The notes beneath the pieces are model-generated. The model was not told the origin of the DNA. It saw only the letters and a list, made by a program, of their open reading frames with translations, and made no database searches. A stretch of 64,000 bases of DNA from G965233625 sp965233625 (GTDB lineage: Bacteria > Planctomycetota > Planctomycetia > Pirellulales > Pirellulaceae), in NCBI GenBank assembly GCA_965233625.1, contig OZ247499.1, forward strand, positions 7,378,001-7,442,000, in the 5' to 3' direction. Position 1 is the stretch's first letter; each line of letters opens with the position of its first letter. Of this stretch, positions 55,581 through 63,910 are shown piece after piece. The position numbers were made by a program, and so were the translations under genes.

Positions 55581-56833
55581 ATCGCGGCCTCCATTTCGTA
55601 ATCGTTTGTCGCGTTAGACGGGGCTTCTGCGGCGTCGCCTTCCAACGCCAGATCGTTCACGCCGATGGCGCAGCGGAAGCCGATGTTGTGCTTGCGGCTC
55701 AGCGCGTCGTCGCCGCTCTGAAACGTCGAGCTGCCTTGCATATCAAAGTAGGTGTCGTAGGCGCCGCCACGGATAGATTTCATGTGGCCTTCCCATTCGA
55801 CAATGCCTTGTGACAGATCGCTGACACCAAAACTGGAATGCGTCCATTCCCACACATTGCCCGTCATTTGAAAGACGCCCCCGGCGGTTACGTTGCGGGG
55901 ATGTTTGTCGACGGGGACGATTTCGCCAATGCCTTCGCCCCACATGTTCGCGCAACCTTTTTCCATGGCGTCGCCCCACGGGAAGCGGCGCTGCACGGGC
56001 CGCCGGCCACGCGCGGCTTGCGGCCAGCTGGCGGCCTTCACCCACTCTGCATCGGTGGGCAGCCGTTTGCCAACCCAGCTTGCATACGCGCTGGCTTCGT
56101 GCCAGTTGATGCCGGTCACGGGGTGATTCTCTTCGCCTTCTGCGAACTCACCATCGGCCCAGAACCGTGGCCCGGGCTCGCCCGTTGAATCCAGGAAATC
56201 GACGACCGTTTCCCAGACGCCCTCGTCCCACAACGATTCCTGATCGTAACCGCCGGCATCAACAAACTGCTGATACTCTGCATTGGTCACGGGATAGCGA
56301 TCCAGCAGAAACCGGTCCACCGCCACCGTGTTAACGCCCGCGTTTTCTTTACGGTCAAAAGAAGTCCAGGTGGAAACGCAGACATCGCCGGCGGCGGTCA
56401 GTGACATGCCTTCGGTCAATTCCTCCATCGCCCGTTCCAGCTGATCACTTTCGAGATTGCTGATAATGCCATGCCGCAGTAGCAGCGCGTAGCGGCCACA
56501 GTCCAGCATCTGATCCACAAGGTCACAGGTGTCAATCTCTCGCGAGGGGTCGGGCTTCACGCGGATGACCTGTTTCTTCCTGGTGGGGGCTTCCGCTTCG
56601 GTTGGTTGGGGCGCCGGCGCTTTGCGTTTCTTCCGCGTGGAACTGCGGCGGCTTGCAACTTCTCCATCGTTCCCGTCGCTTACCCGCAGTCCGCGCAGGC
56701 GGACCACGATGTACCCGATGGCTGCCGCCGCAATCAGCATGCACGCCAGATAATTGGCAAGCCATCCGCAGAGCATCAGCAGCATCAGGCTGCCAGCTCC
56801 CGCTGCGATGTCTGTCTTCCAGTTTGTTTGCAT
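55577..56833 (-). CDS. Membrane-anchored FGE-sulfatase-fold protein without catalytic cysteines
   Basis: The 418-residue protein has two hydrophobic helices at its N-terminus (AAGAGSLMLLMLCGWLANYLACMLIAAAAIGYIVV), a basic proline/alanine-rich linker and a C-terminal FGE (SUMF1) domain from about residue 160. Markers are FLLDRYPVTNAEYQQFVDAGGY, HPVTGINWHEASAYASWVGKRLPTDAEW, GNVWEWTHSSFGV and SIRGGAYDTYF ending in NIGFRC. The paired cysteines expected near the SIRGGSW region of active FGE are missing, so it is probably a binding protein rather than a formylglycine generator. It lies between the coiled-coil gene and the GTPase; FGE-like domains occur in similar conflict gene clusters. Confidence 0.78.
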   Translation of the reverse strand: MQTNWKTDIAAGAGSLMLLMLCGWLANYLACMLIAAAAIGYIVVRLRGLRVSDGNDGEVASRRSSTRKKRKAPAPQPTEAEAPTRKKQVIRVKPDPSREIDTCDLVDQMLDCGRYALLLRHGIISNLESDQLERAMEELTEGMSLTAAGDVCVSTWTSFDRKENAGVNTVAVDRFLLDRYPVTNAEYQQFVDAGGYDQESLWDEGVWETVVDFLDSTGEPGPRFWADGEFAEGEENHPVTGINWHEASAYASWVGKRLPTDAEWVKAASWPQAARGRRPVQRRFPWGDAMEKGCANMWGEGIGEIVPVDKHPRNVTAGGVFQMTGNVWEWTHSSFGVSDLSQGIVEWEGHMKSIRGGAYDTYFDMQGSSTFQSGDDALSRKHNIGFRCAIGVNDLALEGDAAEAPSNATNDYEMEAAI

Positions 56834-56865
56834 CAGGTCTGTCCTCGTTTATAGGTTTCCACCTG

Positions 56866-57576
56866 CTAACGCTTGCGGCGTTTGCGGGCGGCGTCTTTCT
56901 GGATTTTTTCAAATTGAGCCATCACCGAGCTGACGACCGGATCCGACGTTTGCGAAGGTGCGGCGGGCGGCGCCTGCTGGTGGACGGGTTGTTCTATGCC
57001 GCCAGCTAACATTTCCGCCTGCCGTTCGACGAGCTTCCGCAGGTGCTTGAGCTCTTCGCCCATCTCCTGACGCTGACCTTGCAGTTCCTGTTTCTGTTCC
57101 GCAACGGTCGAATGCAGTTCCGCCGCGCGGCTGCGAACCAGTTCCAGTTCGTTTTCCAGCGCTTCACGTTCCTGCTGCAATTCCTGCAACGCCGCTTCGC
57201 GCTCCTGGGCGGTGTCCTTCAATGTCTGAAACGCGTGGTCCAGTTCAAGCGAGTCGCCGCCGGGTTGCTGCTGAAGTTCCTCGTTGAGCTGCTCAATCAG
57301 TTTCTGGGCGGCTTCGAGTTCTTCTTCCAGACGCTGATTCTCCAGCGAGTGGATGCTGGAATGATTGCGGTTCTGTTGTAGCTCTAGTTCCTTCTCGGCC
57401 ATCCGCATCCGCAGGGCGTTGAGCTCGCGGATCTTCTGTTCAAACTCGGCGCGTAAGGTTTCTGTTTCTACGAGTGAATGCTCTAGTTGAGCGTCGAACT
57501 CATCACAGCTGGCGCGGAAGGCCAGCAGTGTTTCGTCAAGCGGTTGCCATAGTTCCGGCGATGAGGTGGCGGACAT
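56866..57576 (-). CDS. Coiled-coil protein of the GTPase/GAP1 cassette
   Basis: The 236-residue protein is dominated by one long coiled coil from about residue 25 to 185, with regular heptads rich in Leu, Glu, Gln and Arg. A proline/glutamine spacer (QQAPPAAPSQTSDP) and a short basic C-terminus (FEKIQKDAARKRRKR) follow. No enzymatic motif is visible. I chose the ATG at 57576 (MSATSSPELW), because the upstream frame to 57687 encodes non-conserved basic sequence. It is the first gene of the minus-strand cassette that also holds the FGE-like, GTPase and GAP1-like genes, 32 nt before the FGE gene. It likely supplies oligomerisation or a scaffold. Confidence 0.65.
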   Translation of the reverse strand: MSATSSPELWQPLDETLLAFRASCDEFDAQLEHSLVETETLRAEFEQKIRELNALRMRMAEKELELQQNRNHSSIHSLENQRLEEELEAAQKLIEQLNEELQQQPGGDSLELDHAFQTLKDTAQEREAALQELQQEREALENELELVRSRAAELHSTVAEQKQELQGQRQEMGEELKHLRKLVERQAEMLAGGIEQPVHQQAPPAAPSQTSDPVVSSVMAQFEKIQKDAARKRRKR

Positions 57577-57924
57577 GCGGGTGAGACTCCCAGACGGATA
57601 TATGCATTTTTGATAAGCGTGTGTGGGCGGACGTGATCGCGAAGCGCAGAGTGTGCGAAACGCGCCTATCGTTCGCCATGGAAACACTACGTCGCAAAGT
57701 GAGATTAGGCAAAAAAACCGTGTAATCAGCGAATACAGAGCTTTGCGGTTTTTGCTAAAGATTGCGGAATGGGGGTTAGCACACCCCGTTAGCGTGACTT
57801 ACACTACAGGAGAACGTATAAGCGCGCATTGATAGCGTTAGCTTCTTCAAAACGCGGCCAGGGTCGTAGCTTCACGGATTTAGACACCGTCCTGGCTTGA
57901 GGACTGTAGATAGAGACCTATCGA
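57577..57924. other. Divergent intergenic region between the conflict cassette and an exported protein
   Basis: This 348-nt gap carries the promoters for the minus-strand coiled-coil gene and the plus-strand exported protein. It includes a run of seven A followed by CCG, later matched by CGGTTTTT about 25 bases on, so a long-loop hairpin is possible around 57709-57757. I see no convincing gene; a 69-codon frame there has no supporting features. Confidence 0.5.
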
Positions 57925-58539
57925 ATGAAACTATTTTTCCGCGCCACCATGCTCTGTGCTCTCGTAGCCAGCAGCCTTGTGGCCCAAGCTGACGAAGCGC
58001 CTGTGCTCGCGCCAGCGTCGGGCACCATTGTTCAGGCCCCGGGCGTCAGCGTTGTTGCTGATCCTGCCGGCGTGATTGTCGAAGCCCCTGGAGTCTCCGT
58101 GGTAACGGCGCCGGGATCGGTCGACGTTGTTGCTCCGACGACGGGCGTCCATGTTCAATCGCAGACCGTGCTTCACCCTGCACCGCAGGTTGTCGTTCCC
58201 GCCCCGCAGCCCGTGATTGTCGCCCCGGCGCCAACCCTGCCCGCGATGATTGGCACGCGTTGCGTGACCTATCACGATCACAAGCGCCTGCTGGCTTTCT
58301 GCCGCGTGAAGGCATGTGGCAGCCGGATTGATGTAGTGACGATCCAGGACCCACGCTGTGGCGACTGCATCGATCTGCCAATCTGCGTGCCCGGCCTGTG
58401 CCCTGAGGAGCCAGTTGTTTCGGCCCGCAAGCGTCTGCTGCTGGGTGGTTCCGTCGCAGTGATCCGTTACAGCAACGGCTTCGTTGTGAAGGTTGTGATT
58501 GACCGTGCCGGTAACCTGGCCGTACACAGCTTCAGCTAA
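57925..58539 (+). CDS. Exported protein with APGVSVV-type repeats and cysteine motif region
   Basis: The 204-residue protein starts with a signal peptide (MKLFFRATMLCALVASSLVAQADE). Residues 25-100 hold a degenerate valine/proline repeat: APGVSVVADPAGVIVEAPGVSV, then VTAPGSVDVVAPTTGV and PAPQVVVPAPQPVIVAPAP. The C-terminal half has four to six cysteines (CVTYHDHKRLLAFCRVKACG, CGDCIDLPICVPGLC) that could form disulfides or bind metal after export. No family is recognised. The repeat region may be an extended stalk in the cell envelope. It is followed 46 nt later by a strong terminator, so it is monocistronic. Confidence 0.65.
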   Translation: MKLFFRATMLCALVASSLVAQADEAPVLAPASGTIVQAPGVSVVADPAGVIVEAPGVSVVTAPGSVDVVAPTTGVHVQSQTVLHPAPQVVVPAPQPVIVAPAPTLPAMIGTRCVTYHDHKRLLAFCRVKACGSRIDVVTIQDPRCGDCIDLPICVPGLCPEEPVVSARKRLLLGGSVAVIRYSNGFVVKVVIDRAGNLAVHSFS

Positions 58540-58585
58540 CACAGCTTGCTGACAGCGCGTACTTAGTACGCTCCGTAGTAAATGG

Positions 58586-58625
58586 AAACGCCCCCGGTTA
58601 TCTGACTGGGGGCGTTTTCTTTTTG
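58586..58625 (+). terminator. Rho-independent terminator
   Basis: AAACGCCCCC and GGGGGCGTTT form a perfect ten-base-pair stem around a twelve-base loop, followed by T-rich sequence (TTCTTTTTG). It ends the transcript of the exported protein gene at 57925. Confidence 0.9.
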
Positions 58626-59075
58626 AGCGTTGTCTTCATTAGCTGGCGGGATGAGAACCTGCGAGCAGCGTAACCGGCTTGTGGGCGTCGTTATAGCGGT
58701 GCATCTGGTGGCGTTCTCTTAACGGTTTGCGAACTATTTCCAGTTTTTTTGAAAATTAATTCTGCAACGATTTCCGGGGTCGAAAATGGGGCTGCTTAAA
58801 AACTAGGCAGCGGCCCCTCTGCACATAAAGTAGGCAGTGCTGCTGCATGTGCAAGCAGTGCTGTGCAAGCGTCGCAAGTGCTAGCAGCGTAAGTACATAA
58901 GTGATGCTCTTGACTTCAAAGCTGCGATTCAGGTAAACCCGTTTTCCAAGTGATGGCACATGATTGCCACGGTTTTACCCGCAGCGGAATTCAGGCCTGT
59001 CTGAGCATCAGACTCAACCAGATTGCGACCTGAATCAGCTGCTTTAGATTCAGTTTCCTAGGGAAGGAACCGGAA
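58626..59075 (+). promoter_or_regulatory. 450-nt leader region upstream of the RHH gene
   Basis: No gene is evident here. It holds a GGGGCTGC/GCAGCGGCCCC imperfect hairpin near 58788-58819. After that, a patch around 58835-58895 is rich in GCAGTGCTG and GTGCAAGC words repeated in slightly altered form. A TTGACT lies near 58909 as a possible -35, without a clear -10 match. The length suggests complex regulation of the 59076 gene or an unrecognised small RNA. Confidence 0.35.
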
Positions 59076-59483
59076 ATGCCAGGAACCTACGAACACAAGA
59101 CAGATCGCGAAAAGGGACAGGACGCTCTTCGTTTCGCGATGGAGCTTTACCAGCAGACCCCCGACTGGATTACCTTCTTCCGCGAACTGCTTGGTGTCGA
59201 TGGCGAAATCAACAAGCTGTTCACTACCCGTGAAGAGCTGGAAGAATTCAAGAAGACGGAAGAGTACGCAGAGATTCAGCAGATGGTTGCCCGTCTGCGT
59301 GTCGCTAGCACAGAATCCAAAGAAGACTCGAAAGAGCCAACCCGCGTGATTACCGTCCGCATGCCACAGAGCCTGCACGAATCGCTCCGCGCCGAAGCTC
59401 ACGATCGCCAGACCAGCATGAACAAGCTTTGCATTTCAAAGCTGCTGCAAGTCATTGATGAACAGCTTGTTCCCAACGACTGA
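59076..59483 (+). CDS. Ribbon-helix-helix DNA-binding protein
   Basis: The 135-residue protein ends in a ribbon-helix-helix fold: RVITVRMPQSLHESLRAEAHDRQTSMNKLCISKLLQ (about residues 90-125) matches the HicB/Arc class, with a strand then two helices and a MNKL turn. The N-terminal part is helical (DWITFFRELLGVDGEINKLF). It probably binds operator DNA as a dimer and autoregulates. Unlike a toxin-antitoxin pair, no HicA-like toxin is adjacent. A GGGAAGGAACC Shine-Dalgarno precedes the ATG. The long upstream leader at 58626-59075 may be its control region. Confidence 0.7.
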   Translation: MPGTYEHKTDREKGQDALRFAMELYQQTPDWITFFRELLGVDGEINKLFTTREELEEFKKTEEYAEIQQMVARLRVASTESKEDSKEPTRVITVRMPQSLHESLRAEAHDRQTSMNKLCISKLLQVIDEQLVPND

Positions 59484-59571
59484 TCTGCCCGGTAGCAGGC
59501 AAATGTCTGCCGCCCGAAGAGCTGCTTGCCGGCTGCGCCTCCCACGTGGAGTTTGTGGTGAGGTGGAAGGA

Positions 59572-59985
<414 letters not shown>

Positions 59986-60176
59986 ATACTTTCCGATTAG
60001 GATGTAGTTGTCCGTGTTTGGTTCATCCTCGTAATGTTTAACCGTTACAGGATGAATTGACCATTGCCTGCTGCCCGAAGTTCACGGCAAACGCTGCGGC
60101 AGTCCTGCCCGGTGATGGTCCTCCGCGATTTCACGGTCCTGGTTCTCAATCAATCGTATCGTCCAGACGGCGGCCT

Positions 60177-60839
60177 ATGACCGTGGCGAATATATTTTCT
60201 TCGGTCAAGCTGTGGCCCCGGAAGTTTCGCGACTTCGTCTATTATCAGTTGCTGCACGCAGACGATCCACCGCACAAACTCGCGCTGGGCGTTGCGGTGG
60301 GAATGTTCATCGCCTTCACGCCAACGGTTGGCTTCCAGATGGTGCTGGTGATTTTCTTCGCCTGGATACTACGGGCAAACCGCGCCGCGGGGCTGCCGGT
60401 GGTCTGGATTTCGAATCCCGCCACCATGATCCCCATCTTCTACGGGACGTACTGGGTCGGCCGGATCATCCTCTGGCAGCCGTACAAAGGAGATGAATGG
60501 TGGGAACGTCTTTATAATCCGCCGCCGGGATGGTGGCCGGCGGTTAAGTTCTACTGGACGGAATTTGCAGACATCGCCGCGCCGCTGTGGCTGGGCAGCA
60601 TCGTTGTTGCGCTTGCCTTCGCAATTCCGTCTTACCTGGCCACTTACTACGGCATCCGGGCTTACCGCCTGAAGCGGTGGGGGACGCTCACGCCGCCACC
60701 GGCAAAACGGAAACGACGCAAGCCACGCACCAAGCCGCGGAAGGATAACGTCGAACCGTCCAACGTCACAGAAGATGATCTGCCGCCCGGTGCACCCGCT
60801 GAGGAAGATGCCGGGCCATCATCCGATGAAGACGATTGA
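60177..60839 (+). CDS. DUF2062 membrane protein
   Basis: The 220-residue protein has the DUF2062 pattern: an N-terminal FYYQLLHADDPPHKLALGVAVGMFIAFTPTVGFQMVLVIFFAWIL block, then VVWISNPATMIPIFYGTYWVGRIIL, and a final helix SIVVALAFAIPSYLATYYGIRAYRL. These give three transmembrane helices with typical conserved Gly, Pro and Asn residues. The C-terminal tail is basic and then acidic and disordered-looking. The family is widespread without known function. The ATG at 60177 begins the conserved sequence. It converges on the hydrolase at 60841, with one base between the stop codons. Confidence 0.85.
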   Translation: MTVANIFSSVKLWPRKFRDFVYYQLLHADDPPHKLALGVAVGMFIAFTPTVGFQMVLVIFFAWILRANRAAGLPVVWISNPATMIPIFYGTYWVGRIILWQPYKGDEWWERLYNPPPGWWPAVKFYWTEFADIAAPLWLGSIVVALAFAIPSYLATYYGIRAYRLKRWGTLTPPPAKRKRRKPRTKPRKDNVEPSNVTEDDLPPGAPAEEDAGPSSDEDD

Positions 60840-60840
60840 A

Positions 60841-61716
60841 TCATCGCAAAGGTTCAGGACCCAGCGGCGGTAGCTCTTCCAGGAACGAGCCTAGCTTCAA
60901 AAGGTAATTAGGCTCCAGCGGGTCGTTGTGGCCGCCGCCGGGCGTCATGATGAACAGCTTGGAGCCGCTTGGGCAGGCATCGTGCAGTCGTTTGCCAAGC
61001 TCGAAAGGGACGACCCGGTCGGCGTCTCCGTGGATCTGCAACAGCGGCCCTTGATAGTGCTTGATGCGTTCGAGCGAATTCAGTCTTGTGCGCATCAGCC
61101 ACCGCACGGGCGCCCACCAGTAGTGATGGGCGGCCACGTCTGGCAGGCTGCTGAAAGTGCGTTCCAGCACCAGGGCTCTGGCGCCGTATTCCCCGGCTAG
61201 CTCCACCGCAGCGGCGCCGCCCAGCGATTGACCCACCAGCACCAGTTCCCGCGGGTCAGCCCCGGTCCGCTCGCACAGCCATGCATGCGCCGCGTGTGCA
61301 TCGATTAACACACCCTTGCCGGTGGTGCGGCCTTCGCTTTTCCCATACCCGCGATAATCGAAGGCGAACACAGTGCACTGATAATCATCACGCAGCGCCT
61401 GCAAGTATTCGCCCAGAAACCCCAGGTGGGCGCCGTTTCCGTGGGCGAACATCAGGATCGCCTTTGGCTCCGGGTGCTCAAAGTACCAGCCGTGCAGCTT
61501 GACACCGTCATTGGTTTCAAAGAACACATCCTCGCCGCCAAGCACTGTAACCTCCCAGTTCCCTTCATGGGCAGGAGGAGCCGGGAAGATCAGCGATTCT
61601 TCAAAGTACGAAAGCATGAGTATGACCATTAAGAAGACAACAAGCACCGCGCGGACAAACCGCCAGATAGTAAACCACCACGAGCTGGTGAAGTCTTTCT
61701 TTGCAGCTTGCGGCAT
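60841..61716 (-). CDS. Membrane-anchored alpha/beta-hydrolase
   Basis: The 291-residue protein has an N-terminal transmembrane helix (FVRAVLVVFLMVILMLSYF) and then an alpha/beta hydrolase domain: LMFAHGNGAHLGF, FAFDYRGYGKSEG, nucleophile Ser in LVGQSLGGAAAVEL (GQSLGG), HGDADRVVPFE with an Asp and a final GGGHNDPL His. All three catalytic residues are thus present. It resembles the ABHD13/17-like Fam108 group of acyl-thioesterases or carboxylesterases. The anchor would keep it at the inner membrane; substrate unknown. It starts at ATG 61716. Confidence 0.82.
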   Translation of the reverse strand: MPQAAKKDFTSSWWFTIWRFVRAVLVVFLMVILMLSYFEESLIFPAPPAHEGNWEVTVLGGEDVFFETNDGVKLHGWYFEHPEPKAILMFAHGNGAHLGFLGEYLQALRDDYQCTVFAFDYRGYGKSEGRTTGKGVLIDAHAAHAWLCERTGADPRELVLVGQSLGGAAAVELAGEYGARALVLERTFSSLPDVAAHHYWWAPVRWLMRTRLNSLERIKHYQGPLLQIHGDADRVVPFELGKRLHDACPSGSKLFIMTPGGGHNDPLEPNYLLKLGSFLEELPPLGPEPLR

Positions 61717-61790
61717 GATGGCTTTCCTTCAACGCGTTTGATTCCAGCCATCATCATAACGCGCGGTCAAACTCTTGCCCGGCGGCGTCC

Positions 61791-62768
61791 TCAAGAAGGT
61801 ACGACTAGCCGGCTTTGCTGCGGGGCGATGCAAAAGCTGGCGATGGCGCCGCTGTTGAATTCGAGATAGTCAGACTCAATCCCGTCAGAGAAGATCACGC
61901 CGCCTTCGGGCATCAGGCTTTCCAGTCGCAGTGGCTCCGTAGGCGTAACCTCGCCGGTCACCAGGCTGGTGCCGCTGGTGGGCGAACGGAACGGCTCGCG
62001 GACGACCCATCGCAGCGCGGCTGCATCCCGGCTTAGCGGCTGCGGAATAGTTTCGCGGACTCCGTGCGCACGGTTGATGCCGGCGGTCATGTTGTAGACG
62101 CTACTGAGCCAGCCCGTAGAGCCGGCGCCGGTGGCGATGATGACGCCGCTGGAAGATTGGCTCTCGGATTTCTGCCCGCTGTAAAGCACATAGCGGGCGG
62201 AAACATGTGTCTGACGGCCGATGTAAAAGTCATTGAACGCCAGCATCGACTGACCGTCTGATAGATCCACTTTCGCCAGCGTCACACGGGTATCGGCGGC
62301 TTTCCCTTCCAGAGTCCGCCGCACGGCGCGCCGCGCCTCACTGGCCTGGAACGGCAGCAGCACGCCATCGTACCGGTCCGGCATCGGGTTCACGCCGATC
62401 AATGGAAGATCACCCGCGTACTTGGCAGTGTTGGCGACCAGTCCATCCGGGCCGACTACCACCACTGCTTCGGTCATGCCGAAGTAATAGTTCGACACAT
62501 AAGCCCGTGGCACCGGAACAACGGGGTAGCCAAGTCCTTCCAGTTCAGAGCGAATGCGTTTGACTACCGACTGGTATTCCTCATCCTCTTCAACATAGCG
62601 GTCAAACGTGGCTTCCTCCTGCAGCACGGCGCCGGCGTTCTGCTCCTGAAACTGCGACCGCTTGGATTTCATGCGGAACTTGGCCGAACCCTTGGTGCCC
62701 CATTTGGCCAGCAGTCCAGTCAGCCGCGTTTCTGTGGTCACCAGTGCAATGGAAGGCGACATGCCCAT
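61791..62768 (-). CDS. NAD kinase-like (DAGK/sphingosine kinase-fold) protein
   Basis: The 325-residue protein has the NAD kinase-fold pattern with altered motifs. The usual GGDGT is replaced by VVGPDGLVANTAKY, near residue 105. The NE motif appears as FNDFYIG, and the SSGVIIATGAGSTGWLSS segment matches the conserved TGSTAYxxSA region. Because the phosphate-binding GGDG is altered, activity may be changed or lost. The start is ATG 62768, eight bases after GAGG; ATG 62762 is a second candidate. It lies downstream of the SPFH gene on the same strand, with a palindromic repeat between them. Confidence 0.7.
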   Translation of the reverse strand: MGMSPSIALVTTETRLTGLLAKWGTKGSAKFRMKSKRSQFQEQNAGAVLQEEATFDRYVEEDEEYQSVVKRIRSELEGLGYPVVPVPRAYVSNYYFGMTEAVVVVGPDGLVANTAKYAGDLPLIGVNPMPDRYDGVLLPFQASEARRAVRRTLEGKAADTRVTLAKVDLSDGQSMLAFNDFYIGRQTHVSARYVLYSGQKSESQSSSGVIIATGAGSTGWLSSVYNMTAGINRAHGVRETIPQPLSRDAAALRWVVREPFRSPTSGTSLVTGEVTPTEPLRLESLMPEGGVIFSDGIESDYLEFNSGAIASFCIAPQQSRLVVPS

Positions 62769-62804
62769 CGGCAATTCCTCTTAAACAAGCTGCGCAACAA
62801 CTGC

Positions 62805-62974
62805 CTAATCTTCTGTCCGCTCTTTCATCAGCCGTAGGTCAGGCGCCTGCCTGACATCGTTTGAGGTGGTTCCCGTTGCGTTGTCAGGCGGGCGCCTGAC
62901 CTACGGCCTTCCGTGACTCAACGTGACACTTACCGATGGTCGTAACACTAATCTTCTGTCCGCTTGTTCATCAG
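62805..62974. repeat. Palindromic element flanked by 27-bp direct repeats
   Basis: A 24-bp inverted repeat (62832-62855 and 62883-62906, one mismatch) beginning CCGTAGGTCAGGCGCC forms a strong hairpin. The pair lies inside a longer unit bounded by two 27-bp direct copies, 62805-62831 and 62948-62974, which differ at two positions. The right copy is the end of the SPFH gene; the left copy repeats that coding tail, including the stop codon. This looks like a small mobile or REP-like palindrome inserted together with, or just after, a duplication of the gene end. Confidence 0.7.
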
Positions 62975-63910
62975 TTGCTGTAACAGTCCGGGCGAGATAT
63001 CAAGATGCCCGATCTTCTCCGCTTTTTCAGCAAGCTGACCGAAGGCCATCGCAATCAGTTGTTTCGCATCGGCTCCGCCCGAAGACGCCGCGATTGTCTT
63101 CCAGTCCACGGCGCCAAGCGCGTCCATCGTCTGTTTCAGCGTCTGCGTGCGGGCTTCGGCCAAAGTCTTTTCGTTGCTTGCCTGCTGCGCTACAAGTTCT
63201 TCGCGGCCTTTTTCGATGGCGACATCGGCGGCGAGTTCGGCCTCGCGGACCTGCCGTTGTTTTTCCTGGATGACGCGCTGGTTCTGCAGTTCGCGTTCGC
63301 GGATTTCCTGTTCCGCCTCAATGGCCAGCTTACGCCGTTCGTGCACTGCCTGATCCGCCTTCTGTAAGGTGGCTTCACGTGTTTCGGCCTGCAGCGCCGA
63401 CTCGACTTCCGGCGTGGCTTTGATCGATAGCACGCTCAGCGATTCGATCTGCAGGCCCAGTGTCTGCGGTTGCTTGTCAGCAGCGACAAAATCAACAAGC
63501 TGCTGGGTCAGTTCCGGGCCAGCCGTCAGCATCTCAACAATGCGCCGCTGACGGACAAACTCCTGCGATTCCACCTGCACCAGCCGGACCAGCCGGTCGC
63601 GCAGTGCGTCGGGGTCGTCCGACTGGTGGAAGCCCCGGGCGTCGATAGAGAAGTCAAGCTGCTGAGCCAGCTTGGCGGGTTCCGTCACGCGGAAGGTGAT
63701 GTTTCCCTGAATGGTCACGTCCTGAAAGTCGAGCGTCTGCTGCTCGAAGACGAACGGCAGATCCTGACTTGCCAGGTTGATGCGTACGATGATGGAGTTG
63801 GGCCGGAAGAACAGCATGGAGATGCCGGCGCCTTCGGCCACAACTTTGCCGTTCTTGTAGCGGATCAGATACGTGGTCGGCGTCGACTTCAGATAAGAAA
63901 TGCCAAACAT
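62948..63910 (-). CDS. SPFH/band 7 (flotillin-like) protein
   Basis: The 320-residue protein carries an SPFH/PHB domain: TPTTYLIRYKNGKVVAEGAGISMLFFRPNSIIVRINLASQ then DVTIQGNITFRVTEP (about residues 10-110). A long coiled-coil-like helical stretch rich in Glu, Ala and Gln follows (HERRKLAIEAEQEIRERELQNQ). No N-terminal transmembrane helix is visible, so it would bind membranes peripherally, as flotillins can, or sit on an inner membrane through other contacts. Its last codons are duplicated about 143 bp downstream beside a palindromic element. The next gene on the strand is the NAD-kinase-like protein. The ATG at 63910 has no clear Shine-Dalgarno. Confidence 0.85.
   Translation of the reverse strand: MFGISYLKSTPTTYLIRYKNGKVVAEGAGISMLFFRPNSIIVRINLASQDLPFVFEQQTLDFQDVTIQGNITFRVTEPAKLAQQLDFSIDARGFHQSDDPDALRDRLVRLVQVESQEFVRQRRIVEMLTAGPELTQQLVDFVAADKQPQTLGLQIESLSVLSIKATPEVESALQAETREATLQKADQAVHERRKLAIEAEQEIRERELQNQRVIQEKQRQVREAELAADVAIEKGREELVAQQASNEKTLAEARTQTLKQTMDALGAVDWKTIAASSGGADAKQLIAMAFGQLAEKAEKIGHLDISPGLLQQLMNKRTED

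Noticed and set aside
59076..59483. RHH protein as half of a toxin-antitoxin pair
   Set aside because: No HicA-like or other small toxin gene is adjacent on the same strand.
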